From assembly GCF_014836715.1 (NCBI RefSeq), contig NZ_JACSQI010000002.1, positions 124,001-188,000 on the forward strand: a stretch of 64,000 nucleotides of DNA, written 5' to 3'. Below are positions 1 through 10,245 of the stretch, piece by piece. Source of the stretch: Escherichia whittamii. GTDB taxonomy: Bacteria > Pseudomonadota > Gammaproteobacteria > Enterobacterales > Enterobacteriaceae. A program made the position numbers and the translations under genes. Under the pieces are notes generated by a model. That model worked only from the letters and a program-made list of their open reading frames with translations. It did no database searches and was not told the DNA's origin. The stretch's first letter is position 1. Every line of letters begins with the position of its first letter.

Positions 1-1
1 G

Positions 2-283
2 CGTAAAACAGCAAACGTGGTATTGAATACGGCTTTCGGTTGGCCGACCATTGCTGTAGATACACACATTTTCCGCGTCTGCAACCGCACCCAATTTGCG
101 CCAGGGAAAAATGTCGAGCAGGTTGAAGAAAAACTGCTCAAAGTGGTTCCGGCAGAATTCAAAGTCGACTGCCACCACTGGTTAATCCTCCACGGGCGTT
201 ACACCTGTATTGCCCGCAAGCCACGCTGTGGTTCCTGCATAATTGAAGACCTTTGTGAATACAAAGAGAAAGTTGACATCTGA
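2..283 (+). CDS. nth: Endonuclease III, 3' end only
   Basis: C-terminal part of the bifunctional DNA glycosylase/AP lyase that removes oxidised pyrimidines in base excision repair. The window opens inside the helix-hairpin-helix: the codon at 5-7 is the lysine that corresponds to catalytic Lys120, and VDTH just downstream carries the catalytic Asp138. The C-terminal 4Fe-4S loop is complete, with the pattern Cys-x6-Cys-x2-Cys-x5-Cys. About 118 N-terminal residues lie outside the window. The frame is open from the window edge, so no start should be assigned here. In E. coli this gene ends the rsx-nth cluster, which fits its position before dtpA. Identity is secure. Confidence 0.97.
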   Translation, partial: RKTANVVLNTAFGWPTIAVDTHIFRVCNRTQFAPGKNVEQVEEKLLKVVPAEFKVDCHHWLILHGRYTCIARKPRCGSCIIEDLCEYKEKVDI

Positions 284-289
284 CAAAAA

Positions 290-312
290 GGGGTAACATC
301 GTTATCCCTTTC
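290..312 (+). terminator. Probable nth terminator hairpin
   Basis: An 8-bp stem (290-297 with 301-308, one G-U pair) closed by a 3-nt loop starts 6 bases after the nth stop codon and is followed by a short T run. This is a plausible weak intrinsic terminator for the nth transcript. Confidence 0.55.
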
Positions 313-892
313 ATAACTATTCTTCATCCTCTTACAAAACATCTTGTTAACGTCAATGATGCCGCCTCGCGGCTTCATTTTCAGGCAATCCGTTTGTGAA
401 TAACCAAAAATGCAGGTTAATTGTTTTTTTAATAGCGAAATTTTCTATCTATTCGTGATCCAGATCACCTTGATGTCAATATGTAAAAATATTGCTCTGT
501 TTAAGTTAAATTTGACGAAGCATTGATTCAATCAAGGCAGAAACCTACAAAACATTACACTGTCTATTTTTCAGATAATGGACTATCTCACTACATAAAA
601 CACCTTACAGTAGAACATATCGCCAAATATCAGTATCCCCCCTCTTCTGGTAGTGAAAAAATCTGTCGTTACGTTTTTTGAAAAATTTAACGCTGGATAA
701 CATTTCAATGGGCCGATGATTTCTCCATGCCAGTTATATGTAACAGATTATTACAAAGGACTTGTCTGAAAGTGCAAGATAGTGAACATTACCTGCCGTT
801 TCCCCTCCCACTATAACAATTGCGCGTATGTTTATTAGACATCACGCGAGAAAGCACCCCCGTTAATATGGGATGTAAAAAAAGAGGTAAAA
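313..892 (+). promoter_or_regulatory. Long regulatory gap upstream of dtpA
   Basis: About 580 AT-rich bases without a credible gene separate the nth terminator from dtpA. In E. coli dtpA (tppB) is activated by the osmotic regulator OmpR. A candidate OmpR-type site, TGTAACAGATTATTACAAA, sits at 739-757; this is a resemblance by eye and is not proven. The dtpA ribosome binding site AGAGG lies at 884-888. I see no RNA gene or repeat in this stretch. Confidence 0.4.
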
Positions 893-2395
893 GTGTCCAC
901 TGCAAACCAAAAACCAACAGAAAGCGTTAGTTTGAACGCTTTCAAACAACCGAAGGCGTTCTATCTCATCTTCTCGATCGAGTTATGGGAACGTTTTGGT
1001 TATTACGGCCTACAAGGAATTATGGCTGTCTACCTGGTTAAACAACTGGGTATGTCTGAAGCGGATTCAATCACACTTTTCTCTTCCTTTAGCGCCCTGG
1101 TTTATGGTCTTGTCGCTATTGGTGGTTGGTTAGGCGATAAGGTACTGGGTACAAAACGCGTCATTATGCTTGGTGCTATTGTGCTGGCTATTGGTTATGC
1201 GCTGGTTGCCTGGTCTGGTCACGATGCCGGTATCGTCTATATGGGTATGGCGGCAATTGCGGTCGGTAACGGCCTGTTTAAAGCCAACCCGTCTTCACTG
1301 CTGTCAACTTGCTACGAGAAAAACGATCCACGTCTGGACGGTGCATTTACCATGTACTACATGTCCGTCAACATCGGTTCGTTCTTCTCTATGATTGCAA
1401 CACCGTGGTTAGCCGCTAAGTATGGCTGGAGCGTCGCATTCGCCCTTAGCGTGGTTGGTCTGTTGATCACCATCGTTAACTTCGCCTTCTGCCAACGCTG
1501 GGTTAAACAGTACGGTTCAAAACCTGACTTTGAGCCGATCAACTACCGCAATCTGCTGTTAACCATTATTGGTGTTGTGGCGCTGATTGCGATTGCCACC
1601 TGGCTGCTGCATAACCAGGACGTTGCGCGTATGGCGCTGGGCGTTGTTGCCTTTGGTATCGTGGTTATCTTCGGTAAAGAAGCCTTTGCCATGAAAGGTG
1701 CTGCACGTCGTAAAATGATCGTTGCTTTCATCCTGATGCTTGAAGCAATCATCTTCTTCGTGCTGTACAGCCAGATGCCGACGTCTCTGAACTTCTTTGC
1801 AATTCGTAACGTTGAGCACACTATTCTGGGCCTGGCTGTAGAACCTGAACAGTATCAGGCACTCAACCCGTTCTGGATCATCATTGGTAGCCCGATTCTC
1901 GCAGCTATCTATAACAAGATGGGCGATACCCTGCCGATGCCGACCAAATTCGCAATCGGTATGGTGATGTGCTCTGGCGCATTCCTGATCCTGCCGCTGG
2001 GCGCGAAATTCGCCTCTGACGCTGGTATCGTGTCTGTAAGTTGGCTGGTTGCAAGCTATGGCCTGCAGAGTATCGGTGAACTGATGATCTCCGGTCTGGG
2101 TCTGGCAATGGTTGCACAGCTCGTTCCACAGCGTCTGATGGGCTTTATTATGGGTAGCTGGTTCCTGACCACTGCCGGTGCAAACCTGATTGGTGGTTAT
2201 GTTGCGGGTATGATGGCTGTACCGGATAACGTAACCGATCCGCTGATGTCGCTGGAAGTATATGGCCGCGTGTTCTTACAGATTGGTGTTGCCACTGCCG
2301 TTATTGCAGTGCTGATGCTGCTGACCGCGCCGAAACTGCATCGTATGACTCAGGACGATGCTGCTGATAAAGCGGCGAAAGCTGCCGTAGCGTAA
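893..2395 (+). CDS. dtpA: Proton-dependent dipeptide/tripeptide permease A
   Basis: Inner-membrane proton:peptide symporter of the POT/PTR2 family that imports di- and tripeptides. The protein has 500 residues, the usual DtpA length, and is hydrophobic throughout with about 14 predicted membrane helices. The family signature ExxERF-x-YY is seen near residue 31 ([10 protein letters not shown]), where the glutamates and arginine take part in proton coupling. The start is GTG, preceded by a good AGAGG site. It is monocistronic, with a long upstream region and a strong terminator just after the stop. The assignment to dtpA rather than the paralogue dtpB rests on the flanking nth and gstA genes. 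Confidence 0.97.
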   Translation: MSTANQKPTESVSLNAFKQPKAFYLIFSIELWERFGYYGLQGIMAVYLVKQLGMSEADSITLFSSFSALVYGLVAIGGWLGDKVLGTKRVIMLGAIVLAIGYALVAWSGHDAGIVYMGMAAIAVGNGLFKANPSSLLSTCYEKNDPRLDGAFTMYYMSVNIGSFFSMIATPWLAAKYGWSVAFALSVVGLLITIVNFAFCQRWVKQYGSKPDFEPINYRNLLLTIIGVVALIAIATWLLHNQDVARMALGVVAFGIVVIFGKEAFAMKGAARRKMIVAFILMLEAIIFFVLYSQMPTSLNFFAIRNVEHTILGLAVEPEQYQALNPFWIIIGSPILAAIYNKMGDTLPMPTKFAIGMVMCSGAFLILPLGAKFASDAGIVSVSWLVASYGLQSIGELMISGLGLAMVAQLVPQRLMGFIMGSWFLTTAGANLIGGYVAGMMAVPDNVTDPLMSLEVYGRVFLQIGVATAVIAVLMLLTAPKLHRMTQDDAADKAAKAAVA

Positions 2396-2417
2396 ATTTC
2401 AGGGAAACTCTTTTACA

Positions 2418-2450
2418 AGCCGCTAACTTTTCGTTAGCGGCTTTTTTTTT
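2418..2450 (+). terminator. dtpA intrinsic terminator
   Basis: A perfect 10-bp stem (2418-2427 with 2433-2442) and 5-nt loop are followed by an unbroken T run. This is a classic strong rho-independent terminator placed 22 bases after the dtpA stop. Confidence 0.95.
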
Positions 2451-2500
2451 GTTCAGCAACGCACTACCATACTTTAAACCACAGCCAAAAGGAGTTACCG

Positions 2501-3106
2501 ATGAAACTGTTCTACAAACCGGGCGCCTGCTCTCTTGCATCCCATATCATCCTGCGTGAGAGCGGAAAGGACTTTACGCTCGCCAGTGTGGATTTAATGA
2601 AAAAACGTCTGGAAAACGGCGATGACTACTTTGCGATTAATCCTAAAGGGCAGGTTCCTGCGCTGCTGCTGGACGATGCCACTCTGCTGACGGAAGGCGT
2701 GGCCATTATGCAGTATCTTGCCGACAGTGTCCCTGACCGCCAGCTATTGGCTCCGGTAAACAGTATTTCTCGCTATAAAACCATCGAATGGCTGAACTAT
2801 ATCGCCACTGAGTTGCATAAAGGCTTTACTCCGCTGTTTAACCCGGCTACACCGGAAGAGTTCAAGCCGACTGCACGCGCACAGTTGGAGAAAAAACTAC
2901 AGTTCGTTAACGATGCGCTGAAAGATGATCACTGGATTTGCGGGCAACGTTTTACTATTGCTGACGCCTATCTGTTTACTGTATTGCGCTGGGCATATGG
3001 GGTGAAATTGAATCTGGAAGGTTTAGAGCATATTGCCGCATATATGCAGCGTATGGCTGAACGTCCGACGGTAAAAGCCGCGCTATCAGCGGAAGGCTTG
3101 CAGTAA
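2501..3106 (+). CDS. gstA: Glutathione S-transferase GstA
   Basis: Cytosolic beta-class glutathione transferase of 201 residues, which conjugates glutathione to electrophiles and has some peroxidase activity. The N-terminal thioredoxin-like domain shows Cys10 in KPGACSLA, the mixed-disulfide cysteine of bacterial beta GSTs, and the glutathione-binding stretch GQVPAL followed by LTEGVAI. The all-helical C-terminal domain begins near residue 87 and includes [11 protein letters not shown] strong AAGGAG site lies 7-8 bases before the ATG. It has its own unit between the dtpA terminator and a bidirectional hairpin shared with pdxY. Confidence 0.97.
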   Translation: MKLFYKPGACSLASHIILRESGKDFTLASVDLMKKRLENGDDYFAINPKGQVPALLLDDATLLTEGVAIMQYLADSVPDRQLLAPVNSISRYKTIEWLNYIATELHKGFTPLFNPATPEEFKPTARAQLEKKLQFVNDALKDDHWICGQRFTIADAYLFTVLRWAYGVKLNLEGLEHIAAYMQRMAERPTVKAALSAEGLQ

Positions 3107-3112
3107 TGGTTA

Positions 3113-3138
3113 TCGGCCCGCAGGATACTGTGGGCCGA
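3113..3138. terminator. Bidirectional hairpin between gstA and pdxY
   Basis: An 11-bp stem with one G-U pair (3113-3123 with 3128-3138) and a GATA tetraloop fills the gap between the convergent genes gstA and pdxY. The T tract is weak on either side, but the position suits termination in both directions. Confidence 0.65.
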
Positions 3139-3149
3139 CAAGACGTATT

Positions 3150-4010
3150 TCAGAGCTTCGTCGCACTGAAGTAGTGTTCTGGTTTAGCAATACGATCCTG
3201 GGCTGCTACAACTTGCAGCTCATATTCCTGCATAGCTTTGGTGGTCACCATAATTTCGTATACCGCAGCAGTCACATGCTCCAGCGCGTGCTGCAACGTT
3301 GCGCCCTGTAGTAGTTTCACCAGCAATAATCCGCTCGTCACATCACCAACGCCCACTGGCTGACGCATGCCAAAATCAACCAGAGGACGGTCGATATGCC
3401 ATGCTTCATCGGCAGTAACCAGCAACATTTCAAAACGATCTGTGCTGTAACCGGCACGCGCCAGATGTTTCACCAATACGATTTCAGGCCCCTGAGCAAT
3501 AAGTTCGCGCGCGGCTTTAACCGCGTCTTCGACGTTATGTACCGGATGCTCGCAGAGGATTTCCAGCTCAACCAGATTTGGCGCGATGATATCGCTGGCA
3601 GGAAGACCGTGACGCACGTGGAACTCCGCCACACCAGGCGCAACGATACAGCCCTTTTCGGGGTGCCCCATTACCGGATCGCAAAAATATTTCGCCTGCG
3701 GGTTCGCTGCTTTCACCTGACGGACAATACCGAGGATATGCTCGCCCTGCTCCGCCGACCCCAGATAGCCGCTTAATACGGCATCACAAGTGTGCAATTT
3801 ATCGATAGCGGCAATGCCTTGCACAATTTCTGTTAAATGACTGGGCGGCATCACGCAGCCAGTCCATTTACCGTATTGGGTGTGATTAGAAAATTGAACG
3901 GTGTTGAGCGGCCAGACATTCGCGCCCAGGCGGCGCATTGGAAACTCTGCCGCACTGTTACCCGCATGACCATAGACAACGTGAGACTGGATAGCGAGAA
4001 TATTTTTCAT
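3150..4010 (-). CDS. pdxY: Pyridoxal kinase 2
   Basis: Salvage enzyme that phosphorylates pyridoxal with ATP to make PLP. The protein has 286 residues and belongs to the ribokinase-like fold. The C-terminal anion-hole motif of the family is seen as GVGDVTSG, whose aspartate acts as catalytic base. It lies 61 bases downstream of tyrS on the same strand, as in E. coli, where the two are cotranscribed. Compared with my memory of K-12 it starts one residue later and has several changes between about residues 155 and 210, so this strain is not K-12-like here. PdxH, which also makes PLP, is encoded two genes upstream. Confidence 0.96.
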   Translation of the reverse strand: MKNILAIQSHVVYGHAGNSAAEFPMRRLGANVWPLNTVQFSNHTQYGKWTGCVMPPSHLTEIVQGIAAIDKLHTCDAVLSGYLGSAEQGEHILGIVRQVKAANPQAKYFCDPVMGHPEKGCIVAPGVAEFHVRHGLPASDIIAPNLVELEILCEHPVHNVEDAVKAARELIAQGPEIVLVKHLARAGYSTDRFEMLLVTADEAWHIDRPLVDFGMRQPVGVGDVTSGLLLVKLLQGATLQHALEHVTAAVYEIMVTTKAMQEYELQVVAAQDRIAKPEHYFSATKL

Positions 4011-4071
4011 CGTGCTCCCTGTATAAAAATCAGGGGGAGTGATTTCTCATTCCCCCTTTCCACTTAGTGCA

Positions 4072-5346
4072 TTATTTCCAGCAAATCAGACAGTAATTCT
4101 TTTTGCCGCGACGAAGTAAGGTATAACGACCAAACAGACGATCTTCTTCTTTAAAGAAGTATTCTGGATCGGACTGTTTTTCACCATTAATGGTGATGGC
4201 ATTAGAGGCGATAGTTTTACGCGCCTGACCACGGGAAGGTTGCAGTTCAGAATCAACCAACGCCTGCATCAGATCAGCGCCTTTTTCCAACTCAACCATC
4301 GGTACGCCGTCCTGCGCCAGTTGTTCGAAGTCCGCTTCACTCAGCGCACTCAGAGAACCGCTGAACAGGCACTCGGTAATACGTTTCGCAGCTTGCAAAC
4401 CTTCTTCACCGTGAACCAGTCGCGTCACCTGCTCCGCCAGCACATACTGGGCGCGTGGCGCTTTACCGCTGTTTTTGTCTTCTTCTTCGAGGGCATTGAT
4501 CTCTTCAATGCTCATAAAGGTGAAGAACTTCAGGAAGCGGTAAACGTCAGCATCTGCAGTGTTGATCCAGAACTGGTAGAACTTGTACGGACTGGTTTTC
4601 TTCGGATCCAGCCATACTGCGCCACCTTCAGTTTTACCGAACTTAGTGCCGTCTGCTTTGGTGATCAGCGGAACGGTCAGGCCAAACACCTGATTCTGAT
4701 GCAGACGACGGGTCAGATCGATACCAGAGGTGATGTTACCCCACTGGTCAGAACCGCCGATTTGCAGCACCACACCGTACTGTTTGTTCAGGCAGGCAAA
4801 GTCATAGCCCTGCAACAGGTTGTAGGAAAACTCGGTGAACGAAATCCCCTGATCTTCACGGTTGAGACGCTGTTTAACCGCTTCTTTGTTGATCATCTGG
4901 TTAACGGAGAAGTGTTTGCCGATATCGCGCAGGAAGGTCAGCACATTCATATTGCCGAACCAGTCATAGTTGTTCGCTGCGATAGCAGAGTTTTCTCCGC
5001 AGTCGAAATCGAGGAACGGGGCAACCTGTTTGCGGATTTTGTCTACCCACTCCTGAACAGTTTCTTCAGTGTTCAGCTTACGCTCGGCAGCTTTGAAGCT
5101 TGGGTCACCAATCAGACCCGTGGCGCCGCCTACCAGCGCAACCGGCTTGTGGCCCGCCTGCTGGAAGCGTTTCAGGCATAACAATGGAACAAGATGCCCC
5201 AAATGCAAGCTGTCAGCGGTAGGATCGAAGCCGCAATAGAGCGCGATCGGGCCTTGCGCCAGTCGCTCTGCTAACGCTTCTTCGTCCGTCACCTGGGCCA
5301 CCAGCCCCCGCTCTTGCAATTGTTTAATCAAGTTACTGCTTGCCAT
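4072..5346 (-). CDS. tyrS: Tyrosyl-tRNA synthetase
   Basis: Class I aminoacyl-tRNA synthetase that charges tRNA-Tyr. The protein has 424 residues from the ATG at 5346. That start has GGAGATTTTG ahead of it and the family's usual [10 protein letters not shown] beginning, so longer in-frame extension upstream is not used. The HIGH-type motif is HLGHL near residue 48, the KMSKS-type motif is KFGKT near residue 235, and the C-terminal S4-like RNA-binding domain follows. It sits between pdxH (128 bases upstream) and pdxY (61 bases downstream) in a shared minus-strand run. Confidence 0.98.
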   Translation of the reverse strand: MASSNLIKQLQERGLVAQVTDEEALAERLAQGPIALYCGFDPTADSLHLGHLVPLLCLKRFQQAGHKPVALVGGATGLIGDPSFKAAERKLNTEETVQEWVDKIRKQVAPFLDFDCGENSAIAANNYDWFGNMNVLTFLRDIGKHFSVNQMINKEAVKQRLNREDQGISFTEFSYNLLQGYDFACLNKQYGVVLQIGGSDQWGNITSGIDLTRRLHQNQVFGLTVPLITKADGTKFGKTEGGAVWLDPKKTSPYKFYQFWINTADADVYRFLKFFTFMSIEEINALEEEDKNSGKAPRAQYVLAEQVTRLVHGEEGLQAAKRITECLFSGSLSALSEADFEQLAQDGVPMVELEKGADLMQALVDSELQPSRGQARKTIASNAITINGEKQSDPEYFFKEEDRLFGRYTLLRRGKKNYCLICWK

Positions 5347-5474
5347 CAAAATCTCCATGTATATAACGACTGCACCTTTGCCGGTACACGACTTTTCGCC
5401 AGATGCGAAAGAGACATAGAATAAAGTGCCGGAATCAGGAGTACCAGCGATTAAAGCAAGATTTTTGCATCTTT

Positions 5475-6131
5475 TCAGGGTGCGAGGCGATCGATTTTCC
5501 ACGCCTCGTTTTCACGTTGGTACAAAAAGCGGTCATGCAGTCGATGCTCACCGCCCTGCCAGAACTCAATCTGTTCAAGACTGACGCGAAAACCGCCCCA
5601 AAAACTCGGCAACGGCACTTCGCCCTGCTGAAACTTCTGCTTCAATTCCAGGAATTTGCTTTCAAGGATCCCACGCGCAGAAATACGGCTGGACTGCTTC
5701 GATACCCACGCGCCAATCTGGCTATCACGCGGGCGGCTATGAAAATATTTCATCACTTCGAGAGTCGAAAGACGTTCCGCTTTACCGGTCACCATCACCT
5801 GGCGCTCAAGGGTATGCCACGGGAAAAGCAGGCTAACGCGCGGGTTATTTTCGATTTGGTGTGCTTTACGGCTGCCAAGGTTGGTGTAAAACACCATGCC
5901 TTTTTCATCGTAATGTTTTAGTAAAACAATGCGCTGATACGGTTGGCCATGTTCATCAACGGTAGCGACGACCATCGCAGTAGGGTCGGCCAGTTTGGCT
6001 TCACAGGCCTGAGAAAGCCAGCGTTCAAAGAGGGTTAAAGGATCGGCGGGAAGATCGCGGCGGCGTAAACCACCTTTTGTGTATTCGCGGCGTAAATGCG
6101 CGATTTGCTGCAATTCGTCGTTATCAGCCAT
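5475..6131 (-). CDS. pdxH: Pyridoxine/pyridoxamine 5'-phosphate oxidase
   Basis: FMN-dependent oxidase that makes pyridoxal 5'-phosphate from PNP or PMP, the last step of vitamin B6 synthesis. The 218 residues match the E. coli length. FMN-binding split-barrel features are present: [18 protein letters not shown] and the later [17 protein letters not shown] close to the C-terminus. It is the third gene of the minus-strand run anmK-mliC-pdxH-tyrS-pdxY, which brings together two PLP-producing enzymes. Confidence 0.98.
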   Translation of the reverse strand: MADNDELQQIAHLRREYTKGGLRRRDLPADPLTLFERWLSQACEAKLADPTAMVVATVDEHGQPYQRIVLLKHYDEKGMVFYTNLGSRKAHQIENNPRVSLLFPWHTLERQVMVTGKAERLSTLEVMKYFHSRPRDSQIGAWVSKQSSRISARGILESKFLELKQKFQQGEVPLPSFWGGFRVSLEQIEFWQGGEHRLHDRFLYQRENEAWKIDRLAP

Positions 6132-6189
6132 GGTTTTCTTTACAGATTGTCAGTGGGTGACGCTATTGTGCGCCGCCCCTGGAAAAATC

Positions 6190-6519
6190 TCAACGCTGTG
6201 GATTTTGTAACTGACAGTTATTCAAGACGATGTGGTCACGTTTATAGACCGTCGCGTCATCACCTTTTGACCAGAAAACGTAGATACCGTCGGTATAACG
6301 TGCGCCAGACGCTGAAATACCCTGTTTAAGGTGCAGCAATTGATTATCGTAAACAAAACTGACTTCCTGACGCGGATTATTCAGTTTGACGGTCAACGGT
6401 TTTTCATCACACTGGTATTCCAGCGTATCAGTTTGCATGCGCTCAACCAGTTGATTAAACGCGCTACAGCCGGTAAGAAATACCGGCAGACAAAGTAGTA
6501 ACAGTTTTTTCATAAACAT
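6190..6519 (-). CDS. mliC: Membrane-bound C-type lysozyme inhibitor lipoprotein
   Basis: Outer-membrane lipoprotein that blocks host c-type lysozyme. The protein has 109 residues from the ATG at 6519. It has a short signal peptide with lipobox LTGC (Cys18), then the MliC/PliC beta-barrel domain, including [14 protein letters not shown] and [19 protein letters not shown], which hold the conserved lysozyme-contact serine and lysine region. An upstream in-frame extension was rejected because it would bury the signal peptide. The signal peptide differs from the K-12 version I recall, while the mature domain is nearly unchanged. It sits 84 bases after anmK and 58 before pdxH. Confidence 0.95.
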   Translation of the reverse strand: MFMKKLLLLCLPVFLTGCSAFNQLVERMQTDTLEYQCDEKPLTVKLNNPRQEVSFVYDNQLLHLKQGISASGARYTDGIYVFWSKGDDATVYKRDHIVLNNCQLQNPQR

Positions 6520-6603
6520 ATCCCGAAGACTTTCCTGGTCCGGAGGGCAAAACGCCCTCCTCAACTTCCAAGTGTAACGGCAGACGCAGTAAGAAAAATT
6601 CAG

Positions 6604-7725
6604 TTAACTCTGATATCGCGGGTTTGCAGGAAAAATTGCGCCCAGCACCGTCTCCTCGCTTGCGCCGGTAACGGAAGGTAGATTGCCCGGCAGCCCAGCC
6701 AGCGTTCGCCAGGCAAGCCATGCGAAGGCTAACGCCTCCATGTCATCGCCGCTAATGCCAACGGCATCGGTGGTGGTCACTTCTGTACCTGGCAGTAATG
6801 CAGCAAGGCGCGCCATGAGCAGCGGATTGCGACTTCCGCCACCACATACCATCAATCGATCGCAGCCACCGCTCAACAAGACTTGTTCAGAAATGGTCAC
6901 GACGGTGAGTTCCGCCAGTGTGGCCTGGACATCACGGGGGGCAACGCCCGGGAAATCGCGTAGATGGCGTTCAAGCCAGGCATAGTTAAAGTATTCGCGT
7001 CCGGTGCTTTTGGGTGCAGGTTGGGAAAAATACGGATCACTAAGCATTTTTTGCAGCAGCGGCAGAATAACCTTGCCCGCCCGCGCCCACTCAGCATCTT
7101 TATCGTAAGGTTTACCGACCTGACGCCAGATCCATGCGTCCATTAGCATGTTGCCCGGTCCGGTATCGTAGCCACCTACAGGCATCCCTGGAATAAGTAG
7201 TGACAGATTAGCAATACCACCAATATTAAGCACCATTCGCCGCTCAGTGGGATGGGCCAGCAATGCGTGATGAAAAGCAGGAACCAGCGGTGCGCCCTGG
7301 CCACCTAAGGCGATATCGCGACGGCGAAAATCCCCAACAACAGTAATTCCAGTCCGCGCAACAATTTGATTGTTATCACCAATCTGTAGCGTATGTGGCG
7401 CGACGCCCGTGGGTTCGTGCCAGACGGTCTGGCCATGACAACCGATAGCCACAATATCTTTCGGCTGTAAATTTTCTGCTTTTAATAGTGCGTTAACGGC
7501 ATCCGCAAACAAGCAGCCAAGTCGGGTATCCAGTTGACCAAACTGAGAGAGCGTAAGCTGTTGCCCCTGGCAAATATCCAGCACTGCTTGTTTGAGTGAT
7601 GGGGGAATCGGCCAGCTCAAACTAGCCAGCTGTGCTACCCGGTGTTCATCGATCGTCGCCAGTACAACATCGACACCATCCAGGCTAGTACCTGACATAA
7701 CACCAATAAAGCGGCCTGATTTCAT
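6604..7725 (-). CDS. anmK: Anhydro-N-acetylmuramic acid kinase
   Basis: Cytosolic murein-recycling kinase that converts 1,6-anhydroMurNAc to MurNAc-6-phosphate. The ASKHA-type fold is visible: the N-terminal phosphate-binding [12 protein letters not shown], the central GGQGAPLVP and NIGGIANLS, and the C-terminal [10 protein letters not shown]. The protein has 373 residues, about four more than I remember for K-12. It ends in PANPRYQS where K-12 ends near PANS, as expected if the old stop codon has become a sense codon. It is first in the minus-strand run that continues into mliC and pdxH. Confidence 0.96.
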   Translation of the reverse strand: MKSGRFIGVMSGTSLDGVDVVLATIDEHRVAQLASLSWPIPPSLKQAVLDICQGQQLTLSQFGQLDTRLGCLFADAVNALLKAENLQPKDIVAIGCHGQTVWHEPTGVAPHTLQIGDNNQIVARTGITVVGDFRRRDIALGGQGAPLVPAFHHALLAHPTERRMVLNIGGIANLSLLIPGMPVGGYDTGPGNMLMDAWIWRQVGKPYDKDAEWARAGKVILPLLQKMLSDPYFSQPAPKSTGREYFNYAWLERHLRDFPGVAPRDVQATLAELTVVTISEQVLLSGGCDRLMVCGGGSRNPLLMARLAALLPGTEVTTTDAVGISGDDMEALAFAWLAWRTLAGLPGNLPSVTGASEETVLGAIFPANPRYQS

Positions 7726-7858
7726 AGTTCATCCTTTTTCAACCTGATGTTTGCGCTCCACTCAAACACAAACCTTTCGCGAATTCCATGCAAAAGAGCC
7801 GATTTTTATCGTTGGTAGTAAAAGATTATATTCACATCAATAACTAATATGAATGTTT

Positions 7859-7893
7859 TGTTTATACTTGGTTAACCCTACTCTAATTATGAT
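7859..7893 (+). promoter_or_regulatory. PhoP-type promoter of slyB
   Basis: The hexamers TGTTTA (7859-7864) and GGTTAA (7870-7875), spaced by 5 bases, form a PhoP box. A -10 element TATGAT lies at 7888-7893, 12 bases beyond the box, which is the usual geometry of class I PhoP-activated promoters. In E. coli slyB is part of the Mg2+-sensing PhoP regulon. Confidence 0.7.
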
Positions 7894-7999
7894 TTAATCA
7901 TGTTTTAGTGGAACATGTAATCATGGTTATACTAATGCGGTTTACTTTGACCATTAGGGATGCTTGTGAGGCGTTTCATGGTAATCAGGAGATTTTTCA

Positions 8000-8467
8000 A
8001 TGATTAAACGCGTACTGGTTGTATCAATGGTAGGTCTTTCGCTTGTCGGTTGTGTTAACAACGATACCCTATCTGGCGATGTTTATACTGCCTCTGAAGC
8101 GAAGCAAGTGCAGAATGTCAGCTACGGCACAATTGTTAACGTACGACAGGTACAGATTCAGGGCGGTGATGATTCCAACGTCATCGGCGCAATTGGCGGT
8201 GCGGTTCTCGGTGGTTTTCTTGGTAACACCGTTGGTGGCGGTACTGGACGCTCTTTGGCTACCGCAGCAGGAGCTGTCGCGGGTGGCGTAGCCGGCCAGG
8301 GTGTACAGAGCGCAATGAACAAAACACAGGGTGTGGAGCTGGAAATTCGTAAAGATGATGGCAACACCATCATGGTGGTACAGAAACAGGGCAATACCCA
8401 TTTCTCTCCGGGACAACGTGTCGTTCTGGCCAGCAACGGCAGCCAGGTGACGGTTTCCCCGCGCTAA
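8000..8467 (+). CDS. slyB: Outer-membrane lipoprotein SlyB
   Basis: Small 155-residue lipoprotein of the Pcp/SlyB family that supports outer-membrane integrity under low Mg2+. The signal peptide ends at lipobox LVGC (Cys18). The middle (about residues 55-95) is a glycine-zipper segment rich in GxxxG (GAIGGAVLGGFLG and a second copy), which can insert in membranes. A SHxx-type C-terminal domain follows. It is monocistronic, with a PhoP-type promoter upstream and a strong hairpin after the stop. Confidence 0.96.
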   Translation: MIKRVLVVSMVGLSLVGCVNNDTLSGDVYTASEAKQVQNVSYGTIVNVRQVQIQGGDDSNVIGAIGGAVLGGFLGNTVGGGTGRSLATAAGAVAGGVAGQGVQSAMNKTQGVELEIRKDDGNTIMVVQKQGNTHFSPGQRVVLASNGSQVTVSPR

Positions 8468-8476
8468 ACAAGTTGA

Positions 8477-8512
8477 CGTGTGGTCAGCTAACTGGCCACA
8501 CGCCCCCTTTAT
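8477..8512. terminator. Bidirectional terminator between slyB and slyA
   Basis: An 11-bp stem with one G-U pair (8477-8487 with 8492-8502) and CTAA loop is followed by CCCCCTTTATTT. It lies between the convergent genes slyB and slyA and can serve both. Confidence 0.8.
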
Positions 8513-8513
8513 T

Positions 8514-8948
8514 TCACCCTTTGGCCTGTAACTCAGTAATATTATGCTCAAGTTTTGCAATGAGCCTAATCAGTTGTTCCAGTTCCTCTGCTGAAATCCC
8601 GTCCAAAATTTCCGCCCGGGTCTTGTTAATAACAGCTTCCATTTCGCTAATCAGTGGCTCTGCCTTTTCCGTCAGTTTAATCCGTTTGGCCCGCCGATCG
8701 CTGGGGCAAGTTTGACGCGAAATTAACCCTTTTTCTTCCAGTTGGTCCAACGTACGAACCAGTGATGGCTGCTCAATGCCGATCGCTTTTGCCAGTTGAA
8801 TTTGCGACTGGTCTGGAGGTAACTGATGTATATTGTGCAACGTCACCCAATGGGTTTGCGTTAACTCCAGGGGTTTCAGGCGATGGTCTATCAGAGCACG
8901 CCATATGCGCACCAACCGTGCCAGATCAGAACCTAGTGGCGATTCCAA
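8514..8948 (-). CDS. slyA: MarR-family transcriptional regulator SlyA
   Basis: Homodimeric winged-helix regulator of the MarR family that responds to small aromatic ligands and counteracts H-NS. The recognition region is [26 protein letters not shown] with the wing [15 protein letters not shown] place the start at TTG 8948 (144 residues). The AAGGAG site ends immediately before the in-frame ATG at 8954, leaving no spacer for it, but stands 6 bases ahead of the TTG. This agrees with the usual E. coli SlyA length. A SlyA-type operator lies just upstream, so autoregulation and control of the divergent ydhIJK are likely. Confidence 0.95.
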   Translation of the reverse strand: MESPLGSDLARLVRIWRALIDHRLKPLELTQTHWVTLHNIHQLPPDQSQIQLAKAIGIEQPSLVRTLDQLEEKGLISRQTCPSDRRAKRIKLTEKAEPLISEMEAVINKTRAEILDGISAEELEQLIRLIAKLEHNITELQAKG

Positions 8949-8964
8949 TTTCATCTCCTTATAA

Positions 8965-8976
8965 TTAGCTTGCTAA
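8965..8976. promoter_or_regulatory. SlyA operator
   Basis: On the minus strand this reads TTAGCAAGCTAA, exactly the consensus palindrome of SlyA. It is 16 bases upstream of the slyA start and within the slyA/ydhI divergent gap, so SlyA can repress its own gene and affect ydhIJK. Confidence 0.85.
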
Positions 8977-9148
8977 GATATTATACGGCTTTTAGAATAG
9001 TGTGCAGCAATTGTATTGCTAAAACAAATGGATTGCTGCATTTGCTTACCGTCAGACATGCTTTTCAGAAATAGCGAGTAATTTTCTCTCACATAAACAA
9101 TTTTTATTAATCTAAAGCAATAAATTCAGCCTCAAAGGAATCTATTTT

Positions 9149-9385
9149 GTGAAGTTTATGCATAGTGCAACAGGATTGCCCCTACAAGATCTGGTGTTCG
9201 GTGCATCCGTCTACTTTCCTCCGTTTTTCAAAGCCTTCGCGCTTGGATTTGTCGTCTGGCTTGTCGTACACCGCCTGCTTCGCGACTGGATCTATGCGGG
9301 GGACATCTGGCATCCCTTGTTAATGGATTTGTCGCTATTTGCGATCTGCGTCTGCTTCTCCCTGGCAATATTGATTGCGTGGTAA
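9149..9385 (+). CDS. ydhI: Small DUF1656 inner-membrane protein
   Basis: A 78-residue protein with two predicted membrane helices (about residues 22-42 and 57-77), of the DUF1656/AaeX family. Such proteins are the small first gene of aromatic-acid efflux operons (aaeXAB type). The start is GTG with AAAGGA 10 bases ahead. The stop overlaps the region of the ydhJ start, so the genes are translationally close. Its exact role is unknown; it is inferred to assist the YdhJ-YdhK efflux pair. Confidence 0.93.
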   Translation: MKFMHSATGLPLQDLVFGASVYFPPFFKAFALGFVVWLVVHRLLRDWIYAGDIWHPLLMDLSLFAICVCFSLAILIAW

Positions 9386-9387
9386 CT

Positions 9388-10245
9388 ATGTCAATTAAAA
9401 CAATTAAGTATTTCTCAACAATAATTGTAGCAGTAGTTGCCGTTCTCGCCGGATGGTGGCTGTGGAACTTTTACATGCAGTCACCGTGGACGCGGGATGG
9501 CAAAGTACGCGCGGAACAGGTTGCTATCACACCACAAGTGTCCGGACGTATTGTTGAGATGAATATAAAAGACAACCAGTTGGTTACCGCTGGCGAGATT
9601 CTGTTCACTATCGATAAAACGCCCTTCCAGATTGCCGAACTGAATGCCCAGGCCCAACTGGCGAAAGCGCAATCTGAACTTGCCAGAGCCAATAATGAGG
9701 CCAACCGCCGCCGTCATCTCTCGCAAAATTTTATTTCTGCCGAAGAACTGGATACGGCAAACCTCAATGTTAAAGCAATGCAGGCCAGTGTCGATGCCGC
9801 ACAAGCAACGCTGAAACAGGCGCAATGGCAACTGGCACAAACGGAAATTCGCGCCCCGGTAAGCGGATGGGTCACCAACCTCTCTACCCGCATCGGCGAC
9901 TACGCCGACACAGGAAAACCGCTGTTTGCCCTGGTAGACAGTCACTCGTTTTACGTCATTGGTTATTTTGAAGAAACCAAATTGCGGCACATCCGCGACG
10001 GTGCGCCAGCACACATTACGCTCTATAGCGATAACAAAACGTTACAGGGTCACGTCTCCAGTATCGGTCGGGCAATTTATGATCAGAGTGTGGAAAACGA
10101 TTCCAGCCTGATTCCAGACGTTAAACCTAACGTTCCCTGGGTTCGTCTCGCCCAGCGCGTCCCGGTTCGCTTTGCCCTTGATAATGTTCCCAGCGATGTC
10201 ACGCTGGTATCCGGTACGACCTGTAGTATCGCAGTAGGTCAGTAA
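9388..10245 (+). CDS. ydhJ: HlyD-family membrane fusion protein YdhJ
   Basis: Periplasmic adaptor of 285 residues anchored by one N-terminal helix (about residues 8-27). It has the split biotinyl-lipoyl domain ([26 protein letters not shown] and IRAPVSGWV) flanking a helical hairpin rich in Ala/Gln, the layout of EmrA/AaeA proteins. It pairs with YdhK. I chose the ATG at 9388, 2 bases after the ydhI stop; an in-frame GTG three codons earlier lies inside ydhI. The stop TAA shares a base with the ydhK ATG. The substrate is unknown. Confidence 0.93.
   Translation: MSIKTIKYFSTIIVAVVAVLAGWWLWNFYMQSPWTRDGKVRAEQVAITPQVSGRIVEMNIKDNQLVTAGEILFTIDKTPFQIAELNAQAQLAKAQSELARANNEANRRRHLSQNFISAEELDTANLNVKAMQASVDAAQATLKQAQWQLAQTEIRAPVSGWVTNLSTRIGDYADTGKPLFALVDSHSFYVIGYFEETKLRHIRDGAPAHITLYSDNKTLQGHVSSIGRAIYDQSVENDSSLIPDVKPNVPWVRLAQRVPVRFALDNVPSDVTLVSGTTCSIAVGQ

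Noticed and set aside
4240..5181. A 313-codon open frame antisense to tyrS
   Set aside because: Shadow of tyrS codon use; no recognisable protein features.
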